Assembly (NCBI GenBank): GCA_035275805.1
Contig: DATEMG010000678.1
Coordinates: 1-19,169, forward strand
Direction of reading: 5' to 3'
Source of the DNA: JAJVID01 sp035275805
GTDB lineage: Bacteria > Acidobacteriota > Blastocatellia > RBC074
DNA: 19,169 nucleotides
The notes under the pieces were generated by a model that made no database searches, was not told the DNA's origin, and was given only the letters and a program-made list of their open reading frames with translations. Shown piece after piece: positions 1 through 8,340 of this stretch. Each line of letters begins with the position of its first letter. The stretch's first letter is position 1. The position numbers and the translations under genes are program-made.

Positions 1-26
1 GGCCAATCGGCTATTGCCGGAAACCA

Positions 27-57
27 GCAGGCAAGGATGCCTGCGCTCCCAGGGATT
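27..57. repeat. intergenic hairpin repeat upstream of ADOP permease 1
   Basis: A perfect 7-bp stem (27-33 GCAGGCA with 38-44 TGCCTGC, loop AGGA) is followed by GCGCTCCCAGG. The second half resembles the GCGTACCCAG core of the inverted repeat at 6201-6395, so both may belong to one dispersed intergenic family. The element ends about 15 bases before the permease start and just upstream of its Shine-Dalgarno, so it could lie in the leader of that mRNA. It has no T tract, so it is not a standard terminator. Confidence 0.5.
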
Positions 58-72
58 TTGCGAGGAGAAACG

Positions 73-2538
73 ATGAACACACTGTGGCAGGACCTGCGCT
101 ACGGCGCGCGGGTGCTACTCAAGAAGCCCAGCTTTACTGTCATCGCGGTGTTAACGCTGGCGCTGGGGATCGGGGCGAACACGGCGATCTTCAGCGTTGT
201 GAATGCGGCGCTGCTCAGCCCGCTGCCGTTCGCTGAGTCGGACAGGCTGATGGCTCTAGGTCAGAACGAACCTCGCAGCCGCGCGGCGTTGTCGAACTTC
301 TCGTTCCGCAACTTCGCCGACCTGCGCGATCAGAGCAAAGAGTTCGAGCGACTCGGGGCTTACTACAACTCCAATTTTACGCTAACGGGGCAGCGCGAGG
401 CTGTGCTGCTGCGCGGAGTGATCGTCACGGCGGATCTGTTCCCGCTGCTCGGCGCGTCGCCGGCGTTGGGGCGCGCCTTCCTGCCCGAGGAGGACAAGGC
501 CGGGGGCGGCAGCGAGGGGCGACCGGCGATCCTGAGTTGGGAATGCTGGCAGCGGCTGTTCGCGGGCGACCCGACCGTCATCGGGCGCTCGATCATTCTC
601 AACAACAAGAGTTTGACTGTCGTCGGAGTCATGCCTGCTGGTTTCAGGTTTCCGATCCAGGCCCAGCCGACCGAGGTGTGGGTCTCGACCGCTCTCGATA
701 ACGAGAGGCCAATCGGACCGGGGATGATCATGGTCGCGCGCGGCTACCGCGGCTGGCGTGTGATCGGGCGGCTGAAACCCGGAGTCACGCCCGAGCAGGC
801 GCAGGCAGAGGCGGACGTGATCGCCTCCGGCCTAGCTGCGCAGTTCCCCGAAGTCAACGAGGACATGAATATCAAGGTCATGCCGTTGCTCGAATCGCTG
901 GTCGGGAACCTGCGACCGACGTTCCTGCTCTTGTTAGGGGCGGTAGGATTCGTATTACTGATCGCGTGCGTTAACGTCGCGAACCTGCTGCTCGAACGCG
1001 CCATCATCCGCCAGCGCGAGATCAATGTGCGGCTGGCGCTGGGCGCGGGCCGCTGGCGCATCACACGGCAACTCTTGACCGAGAGCGTCATGCTGTCGGG
1101 ACTAGGCGGCGCTGTGGGAGCGGCGCTGGCAGTGTGGGGGACCAACCTGATCGTCGCGCTCAGTCCAGAGGGTATCACGCGCATCGCGGAGACGCGGCTC
1201 GATGCGCGAGTGTTGGCCTTCACGGCGCTGGTCTCTCTAGCCACGGGCGTGGCCTTCGGGCTGGCCCCGGCGCTGATCATCTCAAGGACAAATCTGGCCG
1301 AGTCGCTCAAAGAGGGCGGGCGCGGCGCGTCGGGCGGCGCCAACACGAACCGCGCGCGCAGCCTGCTGGTGGTGGTCGAGATCGCGCTCGCGTTGGTGTT
1401 ACTCATCGGGGCGGGCCTGCTGATCCGGAGCCTCGTGAGGTTGCAGCAGGTACCGGTCGGGTTCGACCCGCGCAACGCGCTCACCTTCAACGTTGCGATG
1501 TCGGGCGCCAGCGCGACCGCCCCGCCGCAGATCGCCGACTTCTACCGCCAACTCACTGAGCGCGTGAAGGCCCTGCCTGGAGTTATCAACGCGAGCGTTG
1601 TCTTCCAACTGCCGCTCGGGGGCAGCGGGGGCAGCACCGGGTTGACGATTGAGGGCCAGCCCGTGGATCCGGGCAACCACTCCTTTGGCATCATCCACTC
1701 GGTCGGCCGCGAATACTTCCGCACGATGGGCATCCCGCTTGTCAAGGGGCGCGAATTCACCGAGCAGGACGATCTGAATTCGGCGCCGGTACTGATTATC
1801 AACGAGGCGTTGGCGCGCAAACATTTCCCGAACGAAGACCCGCTCGGCAAGCGCATCGCGCCGGGCTTTTCCACGGTACCCGTTACCGAGGAGAACGGCA
1901 TGCGTGAGGTCGTCGGCGTGGTCGCAGATGTGAAACACCAAAACCTGCAAGGGCCGGCCCAGCCCGAGATCTATTTCGCGCAGGCGCAGATGCCTATGTC
2001 CGCTATGACTGTGGTGGCGAGGGTCACGTCGGACCCGCGTGGGCTTGTCAACGCGGCGCGCGACGTCGTCCACTCACTGGACAGGGACGCCCCGGTTTAC
2101 GGCGTCTGGACACTCGAAGAAATCCTCGGCCGGTCAGTCGCCACCCCGCGCTTCAACACGCTGTTGCTGGGTCTCTTCGCCGCCGTCGCGCTGATTCTCA
2201 CGGCGGTTGGCATCTATGGCGTGATCTCCTGTTCGGTCAGCCAGAGCACGCATGAGATCGGCATCCGCGTCGCCCTCGGCGCGCAGGCCAGTGACGTGAT
2301 CAAGCTGATCGTCGGGCAGGGGATGCTTCTGACGCTTGTCGGGGTCGTCATTGGATTGATCGCCGCTTACGGGTTGACGCGGTTGATGTCGAACCTGTTG
2401 TACGTTGTGACCGTCACCGACCCGTTCACTTTTATCTTAGCGCCACTATTGCTGGCCGCCGTCGCCTGGCTGGCCTGCTACCTGCCAGCGCGGCGGGCGA
2501 CGAAAGTGGATCCAATGGTTGCATTGCGCACTGAATAG
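73..2538 (+). CDS. ADOP-type MacB/FtsX-family permease, copy 1
   Basis: An 821-residue inner-membrane protein of the MacB/FtsX permease superfamily, in the duplicated ADOP form. About eight membrane segments are visible: near 21-43 (FTVIAVLTLALGIG), 283-306, 339-362, 379-400, 429-451, 696-718, 751-771 and 785-808. Two large extracytoplasmic MacB-like domains lie at about 44-280 and 455-690. The C-terminus LPARRATKVDPMVALR is typical of these permeases. The ATG at 73 is preferred over the in-frame ATG at 37 because GAGGAG at 62-67 is correctly spaced and the protein then begins MNTLWQDLR, like the second copy at 3736. No ABC ATPase or membrane-fusion gene is adjacent, which is usual for this family. 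The substrate is unknown; macrolide or lipoprotein efflux labels attached to MacB homologues are not supported here. The protein looks intact. Confidence 0.93.
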   Translation: MNTLWQDLRYGARVLLKKPSFTVIAVLTLALGIGANTAIFSVVNAALLSPLPFAESDRLMALGQNEPRSRAALSNFSFRNFADLRDQSKEFERLGAYYNSNFTLTGQREAVLLRGVIVTADLFPLLGASPALGRAFLPEEDKAGGGSEGRPAILSWECWQRLFAGDPTVIGRSIILNNKSLTVVGVMPAGFRFPIQAQPTEVWVSTALDNERPIGPGMIMVARGYRGWRVIGRLKPGVTPEQAQAEADVIASGLAAQFPEVNEDMNIKVMPLLESLVGNLRPTFLLLLGAVGFVLLIACVNVANLLLERAIIRQREINVRLALGAGRWRITRQLLTESVMLSGLGGAVGAALAVWGTNLIVALSPEGITRIAETRLDARVLAFTALVSLATGVAFGLAPALIISRTNLAESLKEGGRGASGGANTNRARSLLVVVEIALALVLLIGAGLLIRSLVRLQQVPVGFDPRNALTFNVAMSGASATAPPQIADFYRQLTERVKALPGVINASVVFQLPLGGSGGSTGLTIEGQPVDPGNHSFGIIHSVGREYFRTMGIPLVKGREFTEQDDLNSAPVLIINEALARKHFPNEDPLGKRIAPGFSTVPVTEENGMREVVGVVADVKHQNLQGPAQPEIYFAQAQMPMSAMTVVARVTSDPRGLVNAARDVVHSLDRDAPVYGVWTLEEILGRSVATPRFNTLLLGLFAAVALILTAVGIYGVISCSVSQSTHEIGIRVALGAQASDVIKLIVGQGMLLTLVGVVIGLIAAYGLTRLMSNLLYVVTVTDPFTFILAPLLLAAVAWLACYLPARRATKVDPMVALRTE

Positions 2539-2566
2539 CCAGATCGGATTGCGACTGTATGGACGG

Positions 2567-2722
2567 GAAGTGACTCAGGTTCGTTTTCAGCATTCGGGTT
2601 GGCCCGAGGCGAACGAACATTACTCCGTGTCGTGCTATTGCTGGGCCATGTACCTCAGACTGCTCAAGCGATATGTCGAGCAGGGAGAAGTAACGCCATA
2701 CGAAGATCGTCTGGATGTGTAG
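2567..2722 (+). pseudogene. C-terminal remnant of an AHSA1/SRPBCC-family gene
   Basis: The frame ending at TAG 2720-2722 encodes a stretch including HSGWPEANEHY, CWAMYLRLLKRYVEQGE and PYEDRLDV. I recognise this as the C-terminal helix region of AHSA1-like SRPBCC proteins (Aha1-domain, about 140-160 residues in full). Only about 50 residues remain. Recognisable similarity begins near 2567, about 30 bases after the stop of the upstream permease, and the N-terminal two thirds of the family is absent. The frame can be extended back to an ATG at 2519 inside the permease, but that start has no support. AHSA1 and VOC genes are often neighbours, so this probably is the stump of a gene that once preceded the VOC gene and lost its 5' part when the permease arrived or by deletion. 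Confidence 0.72.
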
Positions 2723-2732
2723 GAGATTACAT

Positions 2733-3131
2733 ATGTCTTCGAACCAAATGGGTAAACTGCTCCGCGCCGCGCCGTATTTTCCCGTCTCCGACGTGGGGCG
2801 ATCGGTGGCGTTCTATGCGGAAATCTTGGGCTTTCGATGTGAATACTCGGCGGGAACCCCTCTACAGTTCGCCATCTGTAGCCGCGACGGTCTAGCAATT
2901 ATGCTGCGGAGGGTTTCGGCGCCCAAACTTATAACGCCGAATGAACGGCAGGGAGGAACCTGGGACGTCTTCTTCTGGGTCGACGACGCGCAGGCTCTGC
3001 ACGCGGAGTTCAACGCGAAGGGCGTCGATGTGGTGTACGGCCCTCTTATCCAGGAAGAGTATAAGATGCGGGAATTCGCGATCCGCGATTGTGATGGCCA
3101 TGTGCTTGGCTTCGGGCAGGAACTCGCATAG
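2733..3131 (+). CDS. VOC-family (glyoxalase/bleomycin-resistance fold) protein
   Basis: A 132-residue cytoplasmic protein with the paired beta-alpha-beta-beta-beta modules of the vicinal oxygen chelate superfamily. The first module starts RAAPYFPVSDVGRSVAFYAE, with the usual FY on the helix and LGF after it. The second starts WDVFFWVDDAQALHAEF and ends with DCDGHVLGFGQ, where the usual metal-ligand Glu of the DxDGxxxEF motif is replaced (GFG). It may therefore bind a ligand without the classical metal site, like many bleomycin-resistance-type members. The ATG at 2733 is chosen over that at 2715 because AGGAG at 2721-2725 lies seven bases upstream; the 2715 start would overlap that site. The substrate cannot be inferred. 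It probably shares a transcript with the secreted protein starting at 3140, eight bases downstream. Confidence 0.88.
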   Translation: MSSNQMGKLLRAAPYFPVSDVGRSVAFYAEILGFRCEYSAGTPLQFAICSRDGLAIMLRRVSAPKLITPNERQGGTWDVFFWVDDAQALHAEFNAKGVDVVYGPLIQEEYKMREFAIRDCDGHVLGFGQELA

Positions 3132-3139
3132 GAGATCAC

Positions 3140-3739
3140 ATGAACATATTCGGACGGCTTCTCGTCGGTATTTTACAGGCGCGGCGCATTCTTGTCGGGG
3201 TCGCCTTCCTGCTGTCGATTTCGGCTCCTTCAGCTTCCGCGCAAACAGACGCGCCGCCGCCGGATTCGCCGGAGATGCGATACTACGATTTCTGGCCGGG
3301 CGCCTGGGCTCGTATTGTCAACGGCCGCATTGACAAGAAGGACGTCGCATTCCATGTCAAGCGCGGTGTTCATCCGTCCGCCTTCGAGGAAGAGTGGCGC
3401 CAAGTGGATGAGAAAGGCGCCGTGCGTCTGTCTCGGGCCATTCGCGCGTGGGACCAGGTGACTAACCGTTGGATGTTCGTGTGGGTCAGCGGCAATGCCC
3501 TCTTTCAGGTGTGGGAGGGCCGGAAATACGGCGACCGCTGGTACATCGTGCGCGAGTTCGATGTGGGCGGGCGCCGATTTTTGTCACGGCAAGCATGGTG
3601 GCCCGAAGGCCCAGACCGTGTGGCGCGGGTCTTGGAGCGTTCATTCGATGAAGGCAAGACATGGGAAGTGCGATCCCGCGCCGAATACGGGCGAGTGAAC
3701 GCCGAATCTTTACCGCATAAATCAGGAGAGAAACGATGA
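3140..3739 (+). CDS. secreted protein with lipocalin-like (DUF1579-like) pattern
   Basis: A 199-residue protein with an N-terminal export signal: basic residues RR at 15-16, a hydrophobic core at about 17-28 and a likely cleavage after ASA at 32-34. The mature part is rich in aromatic residues. It begins with MRYYDFWPGAW and alternates short strands with turns (FVWVSGNALFQVWEG, WYIVREFDVGG, QAWWPEGPDRVARV), a pattern like the small beta-barrel domains of the DUF1579/lipocalin type that start with a DFW-G-W motif. Function unknown, perhaps ligand binding in the periplasm. The start has AGGAG at 3130-3134. Its stop overlaps the start of the second permease in an ATGA (3736-3739), so the two are probably translationally coupled and may act together at the envelope. 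The family assignment is tentative; the CDS itself is secure. Confidence 0.8.
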   Translation: MNIFGRLLVGILQARRILVGVAFLLSISAPSASAQTDAPPPDSPEMRYYDFWPGAWARIVNGRIDKKDVAFHVKRGVHPSAFEEEWRQVDEKGAVRLSRAIRAWDQVTNRWMFVWVSGNALFQVWEGRKYGDRWYIVREFDVGGRRFLSRQAWWPEGPDRVARVLERSFDEGKTWEVRSRAEYGRVNAESLPHKSGEKR

Positions 3740-6147
3740 ACGCATTATGGCAAGACCTGAGACTGGGCGCGCGCGTGTTAATGAAGAGGCCCGGCTTTAC
3801 CTTGATCGCCACCCTGACGCTGGCGCTAGGCATCGGGGTGACGACCGCGATGTTCAGCGTGGTCAACGGCGTGCTGCTCAGGCGCTTGCCTTACGGGGAC
3901 GAAGCGCGCGTCGTTGTCTTGTGGCAAAACAATTTGAAAAACGGCGTCGAGCGCGAGGAGACCTCGCCGGCCAATTTCTTTGACTGGCGCGATCGCGCGC
4001 AGTCGCTAGACATCGTCTCGGCCGCCGAACCATTCGCCCTTAACCTGAGCGGAACCGGCGAACCTGAGACCTTTCGTTCGTGGATTGTCACTGCGGGTTT
4101 CTTCGACGCGTTGAACGTTACGCCGCTTTACGGGCGGACTTTCCTTCCGGAAGAGTATGAGCCGGGTAAAGGGCAGGTGATTGTTATTGGCTACGGGTTA
4201 TGGCAGCGCCGTTTCGGCGGCGATCCGAACCTGGTCGGGCGGCAATTGACGCTAAATGGACAGCCGCACACTGTCGTCGGTATTCTGCCGCCTGACTTCC
4301 AATACCCGCCAGGACGCGAATTGTGGGCGCCGCGCCAGCCGCGCAACAGCGACAGGCAAGTGCGCGGCGGGTCTTTCATCAGAGTGGTCGGAAGGCTAAG
4401 ACCTGGACGCGCCGTAGCCGAAGCGCAGGCCGAGATGAACAACATCGCCGCGCAGTTGGCCGGCGAATATCCGCAGACGAACGCGGGCGTGGGAGTGGTT
4501 GTCGCGACATTGCGCGAAGCCGTGATCGGGCAGGCGAGGAGTGGCCTGCTGGTGTTGTTTGTCGCAGTCGGCTTCGTTTTGCTGATCGCCTGCGCCAACG
4601 TGGCCAGTCTCTGGCTGTCGCGCATGACGGAACGTTCGCGCGAACTTGCGATTCGAGCCGCGCTAGGCGCAGGGCGCTGGCGAATTCTGCGCCAGTTGTT
4701 TTCCGAAAGCGCGTTGCTCGCATTGCTCGGCGGCGCGGGCGGCGTCCTGCTGGCTTACTGGCTGGTCGAAACGATTGTCAAATTCGGCCCGCGCGACCTG
4801 CCCCGGCTGAATCAGATAGCGGTGAATCCGCCGGCGCTCGGCTTTGCCGTGGCCGTATCGCTGTTGACGGCGTTGATTTTCGGCCTCGCTCCGGCGGCGC
4901 AAATGCTGCGGCAGGATTTGCAGGAATCGCTCAAAGCGGAAGGTCGCACGATGACCGGCGGGCGGCGACAACAACGGCTTCGTAATCTGCTGGTCATTTC
5001 GGAAATCGCGCTGGCGCTGGCGTTACTGGTCGGCGCGGGACTTTTGACGCGCAGCTTCATTGCGTTGTTGCGCGTCGATCCGGGGTTTACGACGGACCGC
5101 GCGCTGGCGCTGGAGACGTTGATCGGCAGGAATCGCAACGCGGAACAACGCATCGCTCTGGTCGAACAGACGCTGCCGCGCATCCAATCTCTGCCCGGCG
5201 TGCAGGCCGTGGGGATTACATCGGCGCTGCCTTTCCACGATAACCAGGTGCTCATACCTAAGAGCGTGAAGATCGAAGGCCGCGCTTCCACGCCCGGACA
5301 GGACCCCACAGCTTACATCATCAACGTCACGCCGGAATACTTGCGAGCGCTGGGCGTCCCGCTGCTGCGCGGGCGCGAACTGAATCGGTTTGACAAGGCG
5401 GGCGTGGCTCCAGTCGCGATGGTCAACAGCTCGATGGCCGTGCGGAATTGGCCGGCGGAAGACCCTATCGGTAAAAAGATAACTTTCGACGCCTCCGGCA
5501 GAGCCATGACCTGCGAGATTGTCGGCGTCGTCGGCGACGTGCGGCCCAACGGTTTGGACACAGCGCCACGTCTCGAAATATATTTGCCTTACGCGCAGGC
5601 TCCGGCTTCTCTGGTGACCTGGATTGTGCGCACGGCCGGCGACCCGCTGAAGGAACTGACTGCGATCAAGGAAAAGATTCGGGAGGGAAACCCGACGCAG
5701 ACTTTTCTGAGCATCGCCACGATGGATCAAATGGTGGATCGCACGATCACGCAGCGGCGATTCAACTTGATGTTGCTCGGCTCATTCGCGGCGCTTGCGC
5801 TGATCCTGGCGGCGGTTGGTTTATACGGGCTGATAAGTTACACGACGGCGCAGCGCACACATGAAATCGGCATCCGGATTGCGTTGGGCGCGCAAACCGG
5901 CGACGTGATGAGGCTGGTCATCGGGCAGGGAATCAAGCTGGCGCTAGTCGGCGCGCTGATCGGAATTGCCGGCGCGTTGGCCGTTACCCGCCTGATGCGG
6001 AGCCTGTTGTTCGGAGTGAGCGCGATTGACCCGCTGACTTTTGTGGTCGTCGCGGTGTCGCTGATCCTCGTGGCGCTTGCGGCCTGCTGGCTGCCGGCGC
6101 GGCGGGCGACGAAGGTAGACCCGCTGACGGCGCTCAGGGATGAATGA
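3736..6147 (+). CDS. ADOP-type MacB/FtsX-family permease, copy 2
   Basis: An 803-residue paralogue of the permease at 73-2538 with the same plan. Membrane segments lie near 21-43, 268-292, 325-347, 368-390, 416-438, 677-700, 731-752 and 768-790, with two extracytoplasmic domains at about 44-265 and 440-675. The two copies share MNxLWQDLRxGARVL at the N-terminus and LPARRATKVDPxxALR at the C-terminus, and even the leader GGAGAAACGATGAAC around the start. AGGAG at 3724-3728 is seven bases from the ATG, and the start overlaps the stop of the secreted-protein gene. No ATPase gene is nearby, so energy must come from an ATPase elsewhere or the protein is not a classical transporter. The reading frame is intact and the substrate unknown. 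Confidence 0.93.
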   Translation: MNALWQDLRLGARVLMKRPGFTLIATLTLALGIGVTTAMFSVVNGVLLRRLPYGDEARVVVLWQNNLKNGVEREETSPANFFDWRDRAQSLDIVSAAEPFALNLSGTGEPETFRSWIVTAGFFDALNVTPLYGRTFLPEEYEPGKGQVIVIGYGLWQRRFGGDPNLVGRQLTLNGQPHTVVGILPPDFQYPPGRELWAPRQPRNSDRQVRGGSFIRVVGRLRPGRAVAEAQAEMNNIAAQLAGEYPQTNAGVGVVVATLREAVIGQARSGLLVLFVAVGFVLLIACANVASLWLSRMTERSRELAIRAALGAGRWRILRQLFSESALLALLGGAGGVLLAYWLVETIVKFGPRDLPRLNQIAVNPPALGFAVAVSLLTALIFGLAPAAQMLRQDLQESLKAEGRTMTGGRRQQRLRNLLVISEIALALALLVGAGLLTRSFIALLRVDPGFTTDRALALETLIGRNRNAEQRIALVEQTLPRIQSLPGVQAVGITSALPFHDNQVLIPKSVKIEGRASTPGQDPTAYIINVTPEYLRALGVPLLRGRELNRFDKAGVAPVAMVNSSMAVRNWPAEDPIGKKITFDASGRAMTCEIVGVVGDVRPNGLDTAPRLEIYLPYAQAPASLVTWIVRTAGDPLKELTAIKEKIREGNPTQTFLSIATMDQMVDRTITQRRFNLMLLGSFAALALILAAVGLYGLISYTTAQRTHEIGIRIALGAQTGDVMRLVIGQGIKLALVGALIGIAGALAVTRLMRSLLFGVSAIDPLTFVVVAVSLILVALAACWLPARRATKVDPLTALRDE

Positions 6148-6200
6148 TCGAGTGAGGATGTTTATGTCCCGCTGCGACGCCCAGAAACAATGAAAATCCC

Positions 6201-6395
6201 GCCTGGGTACGCATCGATTCCAGCGTGCAGGCGTGGGTAGAAGACTCATTGGGAGTCAGCGGTCCGATTGGAGTCGCATGCGCAGGATTGCAGGCAATAA
6301 CCACACGACGCAAGCGAGGCGGCATTGGGAAAGTCTGGTTCCCATCAATACTTCTTGCCCCATGTCTGCACGCTGGAAGCGATGCGTACCCAGAA
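6201..6395. repeat. long imperfect inverted repeat in the gap after permease 2
   Basis: The 292-base gap between 6147 and 6440 holds no convincing gene. The left arm at 6201-6232 (CTGGGTACGCATCG near 6203, TTCCAGCGTGCAG near 6218) is matched by a reverse-complement arm at 6364-6395 (CTGCACGCTGGAA at 6366-6378, CGATGCGTACCCAG at 6380-6393). Within this core of about 28 bases I see one mismatch; the arms diverge outside it. The spacer is about 130 bases. The arms carry a CCTGGGTACGC-type sequence related to the repeat at 27-57. This could be two opposed copies of a dispersed repeat or a small non-autonomous element. No obvious target duplication is seen. Short frames across it look non-coding. 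Confidence 0.7.
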
Positions 6396-6439
6396 CGCAG
6401 GCGCCAGATAAATCGCTTGCTCAACTCTATGAATAACCA

Positions 6440-8047
6440 ATGAGAATTCTGCCGCGCATAACACGACCGAGTCTCAAACCGCTACTCCAGAAGCTTCGGC
6501 GTATGAGGCGACATTTGTCTGTGGCGCGCGTCACGGTCGGCGTCGAATGTGGGATTTTTGGCGGCGCGCTGTTGCTGGCGCTGACCGGCGGCCGAGCGGT
6601 CTTTATTGACGGGTTCGGGCGGCGGGGCGATCTGGTCGCGCTGTCGTTGCTGCTCGCTTTGTTCGCCTGGCTTCATATGATCGTCAAACGGCGGTTATTG
6701 CCAAGATTGGAGCTGTACTTTTCACCCGCGCCTTACGACGCGCGCCGCATCTTCTTCGATCTCGGCCAGGAGGCGCGCGCTGCGGACAGCATTGACCAGC
6801 TTTATGAATCCATCGCCGCCCGGATCAGCGAATCATTTGAAGCGGGATATGTTTCGATCTTCACGCGCGAGGAAGATGGCGGCGATTATCTTTGCCGTGT
6901 CTCTTCGGCGCTTCAACCCGGCGAACGCGGCCCTGCGGATGAACAAGGGGAACAGCGGCTCAAACTCTCTCGGGACGCTTTCGTCGTGAGGCGGTTGAGC
7001 AGCCTCTCCAACCCGCTGGTCGTCGAGGCGGCGGAGTTGGAAACATGGACACAGGCCTTCAGCTTCGCCTCTCCCGCCGTGCGCGAGTCGCGCCGACGTG
7101 AACAAGAGGCTTTGCAACGGATCAAAGCGCATCTGCTCGTGCAGGTCAGGACGAAGGAGCGGCTGAGCGGCATTCTATCGCTCAGTTTGCGGCGCGGTCA
7201 GTTTCCCTATTCCATCGCCGACAAAGAAACGCTGATGTCGGTCGCAGGGCAACTTGCGCTCGTGGTCGAGAACGCGCGGCTGGCCGAGCGGATGGTGGCC
7301 GAAGAACGACTGCGCCGCGAACTTGCTCTGGCGGCCGAAGTGCAACGGCGCTTGCTGCCCGAACGCCCGCCCGAATGCCTCGCGGTAGAGCTTGCCGGGT
7401 TCTGCCAGCCAGCGCGCGGCGTGGGCGGCGATTACTATGACTTCATCAAATTCGACAACGATCGACTTGGCGTCGCCATCGCCGACGTGGCCGGGAAGGG
7501 AATCGCGGCGGCGCTGCTGATGTCAACTGTGCAGGCCACTCTGCGCAGCCTGTCGGTTGACGGCGCGGGGAACGGCTCGCTGGCGGACATGGTTGCTACG
7601 CTCAACCGGCTGCTGTGCGGCTCGACGGGCGGGGCGAACTATGTGACGTTCTTCTACGCGCAATTCGACCAGGTGACGCGGCGCCTGGCTTATGTCAACG
7701 CCGGACACAATCCCCCATTCTTCTTTCGCGCCGTCCCTTCCCACGATTTCAGGAGCCTCAGTTCCGGTGGGATGTTCGTCGGGATGTTCGAGCATTGCGG
7801 CTACGAGCAGGAGGTCGTGCAGATGAGACCGGGCGACGCGCTGATCGCCTTTACTGACGGGCTGCCGGAGGCGCTCAACGCGCAAGACGAAGAGTTCGAC
7901 GAAGAGAGAATCAAGGACGCCGTCGCCGCAACCGCCCATCTTTCGGCGCCGGAGATTCGCGATGAAATCGCGCGCCGTGTGAAAGAATGGATCGCAAGCG
8001 CCCCGCAGCATGACGACCTGACATTTGTCGTCATGAAGGTGAAATGA
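6440..8047 (+). CDS. membrane-anchored GAF plus SpoIIE/RsbU-type PP2C phosphatase
   Basis: A 535-residue serine/threonine phosphatase of the PPM family. Two hydrophobic segments near 29-56 and 65-82 anchor it in the membrane, a GAF-like sensor spans about 105-285, and the SpoIIE phosphatase domain fills about 300-535. The metal-binding acidic residues are all present: D331 and D334 in GGDYYD, D349 in ADVAGKG, D473 in FTDGLPE, and D525-D526 in HDDLTF, so it should be active. RsbU-type enzymes usually dephosphorylate a STAS anti-anti-sigma protein, but no STAS or anti-sigma gene is in the window, so the substrate is open. No clear Shine-Dalgarno precedes the ATG at 6440; the next in-frame ATG is at 6503, also without one. 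It is the first gene of the plus-strand signalling cluster. Confidence in the phosphatase call is high, in the exact start moderate. Confidence 0.93.
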   Translation: MRILPRITRPSLKPLLQKLRRMRRHLSVARVTVGVECGIFGGALLLALTGGRAVFIDGFGRRGDLVALSLLLALFAWLHMIVKRRLLPRLELYFSPAPYDARRIFFDLGQEARAADSIDQLYESIAARISESFEAGYVSIFTREEDGGDYLCRVSSALQPGERGPADEQGEQRLKLSRDAFVVRRLSSLSNPLVVEAAELETWTQAFSFASPAVRESRRREQEALQRIKAHLLVQVRTKERLSGILSLSLRRGQFPYSIADKETLMSVAGQLALVVENARLAERMVAEERLRRELALAAEVQRRLLPERPPECLAVELAGFCQPARGVGGDYYDFIKFDNDRLGVAIADVAGKGIAAALLMSTVQATLRSLSVDGAGNGSLADMVATLNRLLCGSTGGANYVTFFYAQFDQVTRRLAYVNAGHNPPFFFRAVPSHDFRSLSSGGMFVGMFEHCGYEQEVVQMRPGDALIAFTDGLPEALNAQDEEFDEERIKDAVAATAHLSAPEIRDEIARRVKEWIASAPQHDDLTFVVMKVK

Positions 8048-8340
8048 TTGTTTCACTCTCTCCGTTACGCATTTGTCAGGCAATTGTTAGCCAATCTCTG
8101 TTCGGACCGGGCTATAACTCCTCTCACCGAAGGGTGAGGCAAGAGGGAAAGCGATGGGCGGTCAGGTTAATCATCATCAGGCGGTTGAAAACGACCGGCG
8201 GCGGCGCCAGGGGGCGACGCTGCAGGCGGAGGCTAGGCCGTTGGGACGGGCGAGCGACGCCAGGTAACTGGCCGGAGTCCTCGCGCGTGTTTCGACGCTG
8301 GGCGACCGCGAGAAGACACTTCAGCTCACGGGAGAAAGAG
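8048..8340 (+). other. 293-base leader before the multi-GAF kinase; no convincing gene
   Basis: The kinase frame is open through this stretch back to an ATG at 8044 that overlaps the phosphatase stop (ATGA). That extension would be 99 residues, very rich in Arg and almost without acidic residues until its end, so it does not look coding. A different frame has an ATG at 8154 preceded by a purine-rich AAGAGGGAAA (8141-8150), giving a 37-codon ORF ending at TAA 8265-8267. I do not recognise it. A small hairpin, CTCACC (8123-8128) GAAG GGTGAG (8133-8138), precedes that ORF. The stretch may be an mRNA leader with a short upstream ORF, or simply unconstrained spacer. Confidence 0.45.
8331..8334 (+). 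promoter_or_regulatory. Shine-Dalgarno that decides the kinase start
   Basis: GGAG at 8331-8334, followed by AAAGAG, lies six bases before the ATG at 8341. The protein from that ATG enters directly into a GAF-like domain. This argues for 8341 over the far upstream in-frame ATG at 8044, which has no such site. Confidence 0.75.

Noticed and set aside
744..1490. Long minus-strand ORF inside ADOP permease 1
   Set aside because: Shadow of a GC-rich gene in another frame; Ser/Arg/Pro-rich product with no domain pattern, while the plus-strand frame is clearly the permease.
6225..6443. 72-codon plus-strand ORF whose stop overlaps the phosphatase start
   Set aside because: It runs through the inverted repeat at 6201-6395, has no ribosome site and no recognisable protein pattern.
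8044..8340. 99-residue N-terminal extension of the multi-GAF kinase with an ATGA overlap
   Set aside because: The product is extremely Arg-rich with few acidic residues, and a good Shine-Dalgarno marks the ATG at 8341.
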